A DNA stretch of 16,286 nucleotides, from assembly GCA_031279675.1 (NCBI GenBank), contig JAITIB010000019.1, forward strand, positions 1 through 16,286, in the 5' to 3' direction. The translations under genes were made by a program, and so were the position numbers. Each line of letters opens with the position of its first letter. Position 1 is the first letter of the stretch. Below the pieces are notes generated by a model. That model was not told where the DNA came from, searched no databases, and saw only the letters and a list, made by a program, of their open reading frames with translations. This DNA is from Puniceicoccales bacterium (lineage in GTDB: Bacteria; Verrucomicrobiota; Verrucomicrobiia; Opitutales; UBA953). Shown here one piece after another: positions 1 through 7,710 of the stretch.

Positions 1-1
1 C

Positions 2-32
2 ATCGCCGCTTTCGCGAAGGCGATTTATCGCC
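2..32. repeat. Nested palindrome with TTTA/TAAA loop
   Basis: Positions 19-32 form a perfect hairpin: stem GGCGA/TCGCC with loop TTTA, which reads TAAA on the other strand. Positions 2-7 (ATCGCC) can instead pair with 19-24 (GGCGAT), and between them lies the palindrome TTCGCGAA at 11-18. The element may begin before the window. It shares its architecture, a GC-rich stem closed around TAAA, with the palindromes at 120-139 and 147-164, so I treat it as a member of the same dispersed repeat family. It could also act as an RNA stem-loop after an upstream gene. Confidence 0.55.
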
Positions 33-119
33 GTGTGCGGAATGGACTCATTGTCCTCGAAAAACGCCCCGTCCGAAGACGTTTCAGAAAATCCCTCCGC
101 GCCGGTTCCACTCAACGAC

Positions 120-139
120 GCGGGGAATAAATTCCCCGC
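120..139. repeat. Perfect palindrome, TAAA loop (copy A of a tandem pair)
   Basis: Stem GCGGGGAA (120-127) pairs with TTCCCCGC (132-139) around the loop TAAA (128-131). It is separated by 7 nt from a second palindrome with a different stem but the same loop. The two stems differ while each stays self-complementary, which is how a family kept for its RNA or DNA fold would look. Confidence 0.7.
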
Positions 140-146
140 TCCCAAA

Positions 147-164
147 GCGGGACTAAAGTCCCGC
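147..164. repeat. Perfect palindrome, TAAA loop (copy B of a tandem pair)
   Basis: Stem GCGGGAC (147-153) pairs with GTCCCGC (158-164) around the loop TAAA (154-157). Together with the palindrome at 120-139 it forms a roughly 45-nt unit that ends just before the in-frame TAA at 171. There is no T-tract downstream, so a simple intrinsic terminator is unlikely. A REP-like dispersed element is the better description. Confidence 0.7.
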
Positions 165-427
165 ACTCCATAATTGGCCGCCTTTTCACCAACAACAAAA
201 CCGGCGGCTTGGGCGAAACCAAGAGCGACGGTGTTGGCGGTGGCGTTGGGAACGGTGGCGGTCATTGCGGTTTTGTGGGGGACACTCAAAAAGAATTCAG
301 GAGGGGGAACGCAAGCAGTTTTTCCCAAAAAATTGCACGACCCCGCAATCAGTGAAAACGGAGCGCAAGCCCTCTCCCTTTGTGCTTCCAAGCTCCTCAC
401 TGCCAGCCGTATCGCATAGTTCGGGTT

Positions 428-433
428 GAGGGA
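428..433 (+). promoter_or_regulatory. Ribosome binding site deciding the GTG start at 442
   Basis: GAGGGA lies 8 nt before GTG 442. The in-frame ATG at 529 has no such site, so the GTG is preferred as the start of the RidA/chorismatase-like gene. Confidence 0.55.
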
Positions 434-441
434 AAAATCAG

Positions 442-1671
442 GTGTCTGTGGCAATCCCCGCAAACTGGAACAAAACCCCCGTGCCGGGTGTCTTGGATTT
501 TCAACCCGAAACAACACCCGCATCGACAATGACTGAATCCAACAGCCAGCCCCCCCCCGAAACAAATGCCGCCCAGGCGCCCCGAACGGCAGGCCGCGCG
601 ACGACTGCCAGCCAGGTTAGCGTCGCACCCTTGGGCGGTGCCTTGGTCTCGTTGTCCGCGCCAGCGCGTCCCGGCGAGTCCGCCGATGCCCTCCTGGCGC
701 GGCTGCTGGAAGAGGGACGCCACCGGGGCCTGTCCGTGGTGCAGGGCAATGTCTTTGGTGACACGCGGCGGTGGCAGAACACGGCGGCGGAATTTCCACT
801 TTCCATCCTGGCCCGGCACGATTCCCCGCCGGGAGATTTGCGCGGCGCGCGCGTGCTGGCGCTGCCGGACGGAAGCTTTGAACGGCTCCCCGACGCCACC
901 GGAAACCTGCGCTGCGTGCGCTGGGAAACTGGCGGGGCGCGTTACCTGCTCATGGGCGCACTCACACCGGGGAACCATGGCGCGGCGCCCGACGCGCAAT
1001 CGGCGGAGCTGTGGCGCCTGCTCAAGGCGACGATGGAGCCGGCGGGATTTTGTTTGAAGGATCTCGTGCGCACATGGTTTTTCAACGATCGCATACTGGA
1101 TTGGTATGACGGCTTCAACCGCGTGCGCACGGCGTTCTTCAACGAGCACGACATCTTCGGCTCCCTCGTCCCCGCAAGCACGGGCGTTGGCGCGGCCAAC
1201 GCCACCGGGGCGGCGTTGACACTGGATGCGCTCGCGGTGGTGCCGCGCGAGGGTGCGCAGCTGGAAGTGAGCGCGGTGGCATCCCCTCTCCAAGGCCCGG
1301 CAAATGATTACAAGAGCGCGTTCAGCCGGGCGGTCGAGGTGGCGGAAAAGGCCGGGCGGCACCTGTTCATCTCGGGCACGGCAAGCATCGAGCCGCACGG
1401 GTTGACGGCGCACCACGACGATCTCGATGCGCAGATCAAGCTCTCGCTGCGCGTGGTCGCCGCGATCCTTGAGGCGCGCAACATGACGTGGGCGGACGTC
1501 GCACGGGCCATTTTGTATTTCCCGGAAACAGCCTGGATGGCGCGCTTTGAGCCCTGCCGTGAGGCCTTGGGCATCCCTCCCCTCCCGGCCATATTCGCGC
1601 ATTGTGACATCTGCCGCGGCGATTTGCTTTTTGAGATTGAGCTGGACGCGTTCAAGGATGGCGTGAAATAA
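442..1671 (+). CDS. RidA/chorismatase (FkbO/Hyg5)-like fold protein
   Basis: The 409-residue protein has a low-complexity N-terminus (about 1-65) followed by two RidA-like halves. The first half is divergent. The second contains PASTGVG (about 244), a FISGTAS motif (about 309) and a C-terminal CRGDLLFEIE segment (about 391-400). From memory, these resemble the FkbO/Hyg5 chorismatases, which hydrolyse chorismate to dihydroxy- or hydroxybenzoate; the Cys391 and Glu398 spacing fits the catalytic-glutamate region of that family. Many homologues have no proven activity, so chorismate hydrolysis is inference. The start is GTG 442, backed by a Shine-Dalgarno site; ATG 529 is the alternative and would remove 29 residues. 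No signal peptide is seen, so it is probably cytoplasmic. The OPT transporter gene starts 13 nt downstream, indicating co-transcription. Confidence 0.65.
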   Translation: MSVAIPANWNKTPVPGVLDFQPETTPASTMTESNSQPPPETNAAQAPRTAGRATTASQVSVAPLGGALVSLSAPARPGESADALLARLLEEGRHRGLSVVQGNVFGDTRRWQNTAAEFPLSILARHDSPPGDLRGARVLALPDGSFERLPDATGNLRCVRWETGGARYLLMGALTPGNHGAAPDAQSAELWRLLKATMEPAGFCLKDLVRTWFFNDRILDWYDGFNRVRTAFFNEHDIFGSLVPASTGVGAANATGAALTLDALAVVPREGAQLEVSAVASPLQGPANDYKSAFSRAVEVAEKAGRHLFISGTASIEPHGLTAHHDDLDAQIKLSLRVVAAILEARNMTWADVARAILYFPETAWMARFEPCREALGIPPLPAIFAHCDICRGDLLFEIELDAFKDGVK

Positions 1672-1684
1672 GCGTCGGCGCCTT

Positions 1685-3682
1685 ATGCCAATCCTTGAGC
1701 TTTCAGAAGAACAAACACGCACGTGGTCGCGCGCACAAAAAGACCGCTGGTGGCTGGACAATGTTTTCCGTGGCGACCTGCCCCAACTGACATGGCGCTC
1801 CGCCGCGACCGGGTTCGCCCTCGGCGGCGTGCTCTCGGCGACCAACCTTTACATCGGCGCCAAAAGTGGCGTCACGATCGGGGTCGGGCTCACCTCCGTG
1901 ATTCTCGCGTTTGCGCTCTTCAAAATGCTCTCGCGAATGGGGGTGGGAAGGGAGTTCTCCATACTTGAGAACAACGCCATGCAGTCCATCGCCACCGCGG
2001 CGGGCTACATGACCTCGCCACTCATTTCAAGCCTCGCCGCGTTGATGTTGATGACGGGGAAAGTCATCCCGTGGTGGCAGCTGATCCTGTGGAACGTCGT
2101 GGTGTGCTCACTGGGCGTGCTGGTGGCATTCCCGCTGAAACGGCGCTTCATCAACGACGACCAGCTGCCTTTTCCCGAGGGGCGCGCGTGCGGCGTGGTG
2201 CTCGACACGCTGTATTCAGGCGGCAGCGCGGGAGAGGGCATGCTCAAGGCGCGCGTGCTGGTGCTCGCGGGCGCCATTGCCGGCACATGGCAGCTCTTGA
2301 TAAGCGAGGGGTGGATGCGCTGGATCCAATTCAAGTTGTTCGCGCTCGACAAAACACATGGCTGGGCAAGCCCGCTGGTTTTGCACGAAAAACTGGACGA
2401 ATACTACTACGCGCTCGCAGCAAAATACGATTGGTGGGTGCCGCGCATCCTGGGCACCGAGGCACGGACGCTGGATTTGCGACTGGGATGTGATCTGGCA
2501 ATGGTGGGTGTGGGCGGACTCATGGGCTTGCGGACCTCGGCGGGCGTGCTCATGGGCTCCTTGCTGAATTTCGCCCTGCTCGCCCCCCTGGCATACCACG
2601 GGAAATGGGCGCCGTTTGAAACCGTCCGCCGCGGCGAATTCATCAACAAGTGGGGCCTCTGGTGGCCCATCACGGCAATGGTCGTCGGGGCAATGGTGGG
2701 CTTGTTCGCAAAGCCAAGATTATTTACGGAAACTTTTGCGCTCGTGCGGACGTTCCTCAAAAAGCGCGATAAAAAGCAGCCCGGTGACAGCGCGCGTGAA
2801 CACGACGTGCTGGCCCACATCGAACTGCCCCTATGGGTGTCATTTGCGGGCATCCCAGTGCTGGGTTTCTGCGGGGCATGGATGGCAAATGCGTTCTTTG
2901 GCGCAAGCTGGTGGCTGGTGCTTGCATCGGTGCCGTTGATTTTTCTGCTGAGCATCATCGCAGCCAATGCAATGGCATTGACCTCGTGGACGCCAACGGG
3001 CGCGCTAAGCAAAATCACCCAGTTTACCATGGGGGCGATTGATAACACGAATGCGGCCACCAATCTGAGCACGGCGGGCATGACAGGCGAGGTCGTGGGT
3101 AACGCGGCAAACTTGCTTTCCGACATCAAGCCCGGCTACATGCTGGGCGCAAAACCCAGACAGCAGGCCGTGGGGCATTTCATTGGCATTCTTTCCGGGG
3201 CAATCGCCTCCACTCCCCTGTTCTATCTGCTGTTCCTGCCGGCGGATCCGGTCACAGGTGCGCGCACGGTGACCTCGTTGACAGAAAAATTTCCCATGCC
3301 AGGCGCAGTCCAATGGCGAGGTGTGGCGGAGTTCATCCAAAAGGGAATGGGGAACCTGCCTGCGTCCGTGATAGTGGCAATGGCAGTGGCGGGAATCCTC
3401 GCGCTTGTCTTTGAACTGCTGCGGCTGGCCACCCGCGGACGGTTCCCCCTGTCGGGCATGGCCATAGGACTGGGCGCCGTGCTCCCGCCCGACGGATGCC
3501 TGTGCATGTTTGCCGGGGCGCTTATTTTTCACCTCGCCGGGAAACGGCACAATGCGCCGGGCACACGCGGACATTTGATCTGGGTGGGATGCCTTGAGCC
3601 AATTTGCGCAGGGCTCATCACGGGCGCCGCACTCGTGGGCATCGGCGACGCGGTGTGCAAGGTGTTGCTGCAAGGGAAATAG
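1685..3682 (+). CDS. OPT-family oligopeptide/metal-chelate transporter
   Basis: The 665-residue, very hydrophobic protein has many membrane segments, roughly 14-16 by eye. Conserved OPT stretches include ENNAMQSIATAAGYM (about 95), DDQLPFPEGRACG (about 159), TSWTPTGALSKITQ (about 433) and the NAATNLSTAGMTGEVVGNAA region just after it. The family (TC 2.A.67) carries out proton-coupled uptake of oligopeptides or metal chelates across the inner membrane. Its length matches bacterial members. ATG 1685 has no strong ribosome binding site and lies 13 nt after the upstream stop codon, so translational coupling is plausible. The substrate cannot be read from sequence; pairing with a RidA/chorismatase-like protein would fit uptake of a chelate or modified amino acid, but that is speculation. 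It converges on rpoB, leaving 73 nt between the two stop codons. Confidence 0.88.
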   Translation: MPILELSEEQTRTWSRAQKDRWWLDNVFRGDLPQLTWRSAATGFALGGVLSATNLYIGAKSGVTIGVGLTSVILAFALFKMLSRMGVGREFSILENNAMQSIATAAGYMTSPLISSLAALMLMTGKVIPWWQLILWNVVVCSLGVLVAFPLKRRFINDDQLPFPEGRACGVVLDTLYSGGSAGEGMLKARVLVLAGAIAGTWQLLISEGWMRWIQFKLFALDKTHGWASPLVLHEKLDEYYYALAAKYDWWVPRILGTEARTLDLRLGCDLAMVGVGGLMGLRTSAGVLMGSLLNFALLAPLAYHGKWAPFETVRRGEFINKWGLWWPITAMVVGAMVGLFAKPRLFTETFALVRTFLKKRDKKQPGDSAREHDVLAHIELPLWVSFAGIPVLGFCGAWMANAFFGASWWLVLASVPLIFLLSIIAANAMALTSWTPTGALSKITQFTMGAIDNTNAATNLSTAGMTGEVVGNAANLLSDIKPGYMLGAKPRQQAVGHFIGILSGAIASTPLFYLLFLPADPVTGARTVTSLTEKFPMPGAVQWRGVAEFIQKGMGNLPASVIVAMAVAGILALVFELLRLATRGRFPLSGMAIGLGAVLPPDGCLCMFAGALIFHLAGKRHNAPGTRGHLIWVGCLEPICAGLITGAALVGIGDAVCKVLLQGK

Positions 3683-3689
3683 CGGCGGA

Positions 3690-3710
3690 CGCGGGAAAAA
3701 TAATCCCGCG
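3690..3710. repeat. Hairpin between convergent OPT and rpoB genes
   Basis: Stem CGCGGGA (3690-3696) pairs with TCCCGCG (3704-3710) around a 7-nt AT-rich loop. A second CGCGGG at 3723-3728 can compete for the CCCGCG arm at 3705-3710. No T-run follows on either strand, so it is not a textbook intrinsic terminator, but its place between two stop codons suggests 3'-end formation or protection for one or both transcripts. The stem resembles that of the palindrome at 147-164. Confidence 0.5.
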
Positions 3711-3755
3711 AACCTTGCGGTGCGCGGGACATTGCAAACGGTCGTTGGCTGCGGA

Positions 3756-6700
3756 TTAATGGGCCTGTGTCTTGGTTTTGAAGCCAAGGGATTCCGCGCT
3801 GCCAAGCTGGACATTGAGACACAATGACTGCATTTCCTTCATCAAGACATTGAACGACTGGGGAGTGCCCGCGGAGAGGCTGTTGTCACCCTTTACAAGC
3901 TGCTCGTAAATCTTGGTCCGCCCGGTGACGTCGTCCGATTTCACAGTGAGAAGCTCTTGGAGCGTATAAGCGGCGCCGTAAGCTTCAAGCGCCCAGACTT
4001 CCATTTCGCCAAGACGCTGTCCGCCATACTGGGCCTTGCCGCCCAAGGGCTGTTGCGTGATGAGGCTGTAGGGGCCGACGGCACGGGCGTGGATCTTGTC
4101 CGCAACAAGGTGGTTGAGCTTCATCATGTAGATGTAGCCAACAACAACGTCCTGGTCGAAGGGCTCGCCCGTGTGTCCGTTGTAGAGAAGCGATTTGCCA
4201 CTTTCGGGGAGTTCGGCCTTTTTGAGAAGTTCGCGGATTTTGCCCTCGGGGATGCCATCAAAAATGGGCGTGGCAACCTTGAGCCCCAGTTTGCTGCATG
4301 CCCACCCGAGGTGAGTTTCCAAGACTTGCCCGACGTTCATGCGAGAGGGCACCCCAAGCGGATTCAGGCAGATGTCTATGGGCGTGCCATCAGGCAGGTA
4401 GGGCATGTCCTCAACGGGAACGATACGAGCCACGACACCTTTGTTGCCGTGGCGTCCGGCCATCTTGTCGCCGACCTGAATCTTGCGTTTGGCGGCAATG
4501 TAAACCTTGACGTTTTTGATGGCGCCACCCTCGTCCTCCCCAGCCTCGATACCCTCAACCTTCCGGGTGCGCTCGCTGTCGAGATCATCAAAGCGGTGCT
4601 GATAGTTCTCCACAATTTCCATGATTTTTATTTTCACGGGAGAGGAGTCTATCTGGATGTGCCTGGAAACGGCCGCGAGACGGCGCAGGAGGGTTTTGGT
4701 AATTTTGCGGTTGGCAGGAATAATGACTTCGCCGCTTTCACCGTTCTTCACGTCGAGCGGGATTTTTTCGCCAAGAAGGATGTTTGAAAGCGACTCGGTG
4801 AGGTCCTCGCGCAGCTTGTCAGTCTGGGTGCGATACTCCTCATTCACTTTCTTGAGCTGCCGGCGTTGATCGGATGGGGAAAGTTTGCCAGCTTCCTTGT
4901 CAATACGGCTGGAAACCTTGACGTCCATGACAATGCCGTAAATGCCGGAGGGCACCATGAGGGAGGTATCTTTGACATCAGCGGCTTTTTCCCCGAATAT
5001 GGCGCGGAGGAGTTTTTCCTCGGGGGCGAGCTCGGTTTCGCTTTTGGGTGTGATCTTGCCGACGAGGATATCGCCAGGCTTGACCTCGGCACCAATGCGG
5101 ATGACGCCGTCGCGGTTGAGATTTTTAAGGGCTTCCTCGCCGACATTGGGAATGTCGCGCGTGATTTCCTCGGGGCCAAGCTTGGTATCCCGGGCGGTGA
5201 CGTCGAATTCCTCAATATGGATGGATGTAAAGACATCATCCTTAAGGAGACGTTCGCTCAAGAGAATGGCATCCTCAAAGTTGTAGCCATTCCAGGGCAT
5301 GAAGGCGACCAGGACGTTGCGCCCAAGCGCAAGCTCTCCATGATCGGTGCCGGCACCATCGGCAATGACTTGACCGGTCTTGATTTTTTGCCCGCGTGTG
5401 ACGACAGGCCGTTGATTAAAACAAGTGGCGGAATTCGAGCGGAGGAATTTGCGCAAATCGTAAATGTAGAGACCTTTTTTGGGGTCGCTCTTGGCCTTCT
5501 TGTCGAGGTTGGCGGGAACCTTGCCGTCCTCAGTGACAACAATGCGCTTGGCATCCACCTGCGCCACAATGCCGTCGGCCTCGGCAATAACCACGATGCG
5601 CGAATCGGAAGCGATGCGGTTTTCAATGCCAGTGCCAACATAGGGAGCCTCTGCCTTGAGGAGCGGAACCCCCTGGCGTTGCATGTTGGAACCCATGAGG
5701 GCGCGGTTCGCGTCGTCGTGCTCAAGGAAGGGGATGAGTCCGGCTGCCACGGAAACGAGCTGTTTGGGAGAAACGTCCATGTAGTCCACTTCCTTGGGCT
5801 CGATTTCAAGAACCTCGTCGCGATAGCGGACGGTGGCGCGTCCGACGAGGTTGCCCTTGTCGTCCACCTCGGAATTGGCCTGGGCAACTTTGTAACTCTC
5901 TTCCTGATCGGCGGTCATATAAACGACCTTGTCGGTGACGCGGCCCTTTTCCACCTTGCGATACGGAGTTTCGATAAAACCAAACTCGTTGACGCGGGCG
6001 TAGGTTGAAAGCGAATTGATGAGGCCGATATTGGGGCCTTCAGGAGTTTCAATGGGGCAGATGCGCCCGTAGTGCGAAGGATGAACGTCGCGCACTTCAA
6101 AACCGGCCCGGTCACGATTGAGCCCGCCAGGGCCAAGGGCGGAAAGGCGGCGCTTGTGCGTCAGTTCGGCCAAAGGATTAATCTGGTCCATGAACTGTGA
6201 AAGCTGGCTGCGGGCAAAAAAGTCGCGGACAACAGTGCTGAGCGCCTTCGGGTTGATAAGCTTCTGGGGGGTGACGGTATCCACGCTCTGGTCATACATG
6301 GACATGCGTTCGCGGACGAGCCGCTCCGTTCGCGCAAGCCCCATGCGACATTGATTGGCAAGAAGCTCGCCAACATTTCGGATGCGGCGGCTGCCAAGAT
6401 GGTCAATATCGTCTATGATACCGTCACCAGCCTTGAGACGGCAAAGATATTTGGTGGCGGAAACGATATCTCCGGGAACGATGGTGCGGACTTCAAGATC
6501 GGTATCAAGTCCGAGTTTCTGGTTGATCTTATAACGACCGACACGGCCAAGATCATAACGCTTGGGATCTTGGAAAAGGCGTTTGAGAAGGCTTTTCGCG
6601 TTGGGGATTGTAGGGGGTTCTCCAGGGCGAAGCTTTTTGTAAATGTCCTTGAGCGCCTCCTCCTCGTTACGCGTGGGATCTTTCTTGAGCGAACGGATGA

Positions 6701-7544
6701 TGGCACTGTCATCCACCGAAGTGTCGATGACGTGAAGGGTGCCAATGCCGATTTTCTCTATGGAGCGAACAATGGTCTTTGTCAGGGGCTCAAAGGCACG
6801 GGCAAGGACAATGCCTTTCTCGGCATCAACAATGTCCTCAATCAGGACATACTTGGAAATGTCCTCAATTTCGAGGGCCTTTCGGATTTTGATATCCTGG
6901 GGTTTGTAAAAAAGATTCAAGATGTCACTGTCCGAACCGTAGCCAAAGGCACGAAGAAGGGTAGTGATGAGGAAACGGCGGCGGCGCCGACGGCGGTCCA
7001 CATAGACGTAAAGAAGATCCTGCTGGTCGAACTGCACCTCCATCCACGTTCCACGGTCGGGAATGATGCGGAAGGAATGGAGAATTTTTCCGCTGGTGTG
7101 CGGAGACTCCTCAAAACAAATGCCGGGACTGCGGTGAAGCTGACTGACAACAACACGCTCGGCGCCATTGACAATGAAGGAGCCGCTCGCGGTTATCATG
7201 GGGATTTCGCCCATGTAAATCTCCTCGTCCTTGACGGTGCTTTCCTCCCGGAGGCGAAGCTTGAGAAAAAGGGAAATGGAATGGGTGACGCCCTCGCGGA
7301 TGCACTCCATCTCGGTGCTTTTGGGGCCGGACAGGTTGTAGCTGACATATTCGAGCGTGCAGCGCCCGTCATAACTTTCGATGGGAAACACTTCGCGAAA
7401 CACCGCCTCCAAGCCGACATTCTTTCGCTTGTTGTGCGGCACGTCCCGCTGCAAGAACTCCACATAGGAGTTGATCTGATTCTCAATGAGATTTGGCGGG
7501 GGAATGACTTCCCGAAGTTTTCCGAAGTTGATGCGCTCAGACAT
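3756..7544 (-). CDS. rpoB: DNA-directed RNA polymerase subunit beta
   Basis: The 1262-residue beta subunit forms, with beta', the active-site cleft of RNA polymerase. The rifampicin-binding region is at 446-468 (SQLSQFMDQINPL, then THKRRLS). It is followed by the invariant fork region with ALGPGGLNRDRAGFEVRDVH and PIETPEGPNIGLI. The DKMAGRHGNKG motif is at about 1026-1036, and the C-terminal clamp-anchoring region is intact. Rifampicin-contact residues D453, H463 and S468 match the sensitive type; I455 stands where E. coli has N518. The length is at the short end for bacterial beta (E. coli has 1342). ATG 7544 has no Shine-Dalgarno sequence. The gene follows rplL across a 166-nt spacer. Unusually, rpoC does not follow: the next gene is the convergent OPT transporter. 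Confidence 0.98.
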   Translation of the reverse strand: MSERINFGKLREVIPPPNLIENQINSYVEFLQRDVPHNKRKNVGLEAVFREVFPIESYDGRCTLEYVSYNLSGPKSTEMECIREGVTHSISLFLKLRLREESTVKDEEIYMGEIPMITASGSFIVNGAERVVVSQLHRSPGICFEESPHTSGKILHSFRIIPDRGTWMEVQFDQQDLLYVYVDRRRRRRRFLITTLLRAFGYGSDSDILNLFYKPQDIKIRKALEIEDISKYVLIEDIVDAEKGIVLARAFEPLTKTIVRSIEKIGIGTLHVIDTSVDDSAIIRSLKKDPTRNEEEALKDIYKKLRPGEPPTIPNAKSLLKRLFQDPKRYDLGRVGRYKINQKLGLDTDLEVRTIVPGDIVSATKYLCRLKAGDGIIDDIDHLGSRRIRNVGELLANQCRMGLARTERLVRERMSMYDQSVDTVTPQKLINPKALSTVVRDFFARSQLSQFMDQINPLAELTHKRRLSALGPGGLNRDRAGFEVRDVHPSHYGRICPIETPEGPNIGLINSLSTYARVNEFGFIETPYRKVEKGRVTDKVVYMTADQEESYKVAQANSEVDDKGNLVGRATVRYRDEVLEIEPKEVDYMDVSPKQLVSVAAGLIPFLEHDDANRALMGSNMQRQGVPLLKAEAPYVGTGIENRIASDSRIVVIAEADGIVAQVDAKRIVVTEDGKVPANLDKKAKSDPKKGLYIYDLRKFLRSNSATCFNQRPVVTRGQKIKTGQVIADGAGTDHGELALGRNVLVAFMPWNGYNFEDAILLSERLLKDDVFTSIHIEEFDVTARDTKLGPEEITRDIPNVGEEALKNLNRDGVIRIGAEVKPGDILVGKITPKSETELAPEEKLLRAIFGEKAADVKDTSLMVPSGIYGIVMDVKVSSRIDKEAGKLSPSDQRRQLKKVNEEYRTQTDKLREDLTESLSNILLGEKIPLDVKNGESGEVIIPANRKITKTLLRRLAAVSRHIQIDSSPVKIKIMEIVENYQHRFDDLDSERTRKVEGIEAGEDEGGAIKNVKVYIAAKRKIQVGDKMAGRHGNKGVVARIVPVEDMPYLPDGTPIDICLNPLGVPSRMNVGQVLETHLGWACSKLGLKVATPIFDGIPEGKIRELLKKAELPESGKSLLYNGHTGEPFDQDVVVGYIYMMKLNHLVADKIHARAVGPYSLITQQPLGGKAQYGGQRLGEMEVWALEAYGAAYTLQELLTVKSDDVTGRTKIYEQLVKGDNSLSAGTPQSFNVLMKEMQSLCLNVQLGSAESLGFKTKTQAH

Positions 7545-7643
7545 GTGTCGTTTGAATGTTAAAAGTTTTAAGACGAATTTCTAAAAGCAGGGTGAATGTT
7601 CTTCTGGACTGTCAAGGCCGGACGACCCGCCATTGCAACACCG

Positions 7644-7668
7644 GCGGACAAGGGATTGCCTTGCCCGC
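7644..7668 (-). promoter_or_regulatory. Long hairpin in the rplL-rpoB spacer
   Basis: In the transcript, GCGGGCAAGG pairs with CCTTGTCCGC through 10 pairs, one of them G-U, around loop CAATC. Flanking GCAAC and GTTGC sequences could extend the structure with internal mismatches. There is no U-tract after it, so termination would need another factor. In E. coli the rplL-rpoB spacer holds an attenuator and an RNase III cleavage site that lower rpoB output relative to L7/L12; a matching role here is inferred from position and shape. Confidence 0.6.
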
Positions 7669-7710
7669 GTGTCGCGTTGCGTTGTGTTGCCTGGCGCAAA
7701 AATCAAGGGT

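Larger units (their letters stand above)
42..419 (+). pseudogene. Short membrane-protein-like frame interrupted by a palindromic repeat
   Basis: One reading frame runs from ATG at 42 to TAG at 417-419, broken only by TAA at 171-173, just after the paired palindromes at 120-164. The first part codes for about 43 polar residues. The second part (81 residues if restarted at TTG 174) has a basic stretch and then one clear hydrophobic segment at about residues 19-38 (LAVALGTVAVIAVLWGTL), followed by a polar tail. The layout suggests a single-pass membrane protein whose linker took up the repeat and gained a stop. I do not recognise a family. Alternatives are a genuine small gene starting at TTG 174 or non-coding DNA; no clear ribosome binding site supports ATG 42. 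The frame ends 22 nt before the next gene. Confidence 0.3.

Noticed and set aside
397..1845. A 482-codon minus-strand frame over the RidA/chorismatase-like gene
   Set aside because: It is Arg/His-rich with no domain. The opposite strand has a gene with a ribosome binding site and family motifs.
4866..7562. Long plus-strand open frames (380 and 403 codons) across rpoB
   Set aside because: They lie antisense to rpoB, which is unmistakable by homology. The frames stay open because of codon bias and have no recognisable domains or ribosome binding sites.
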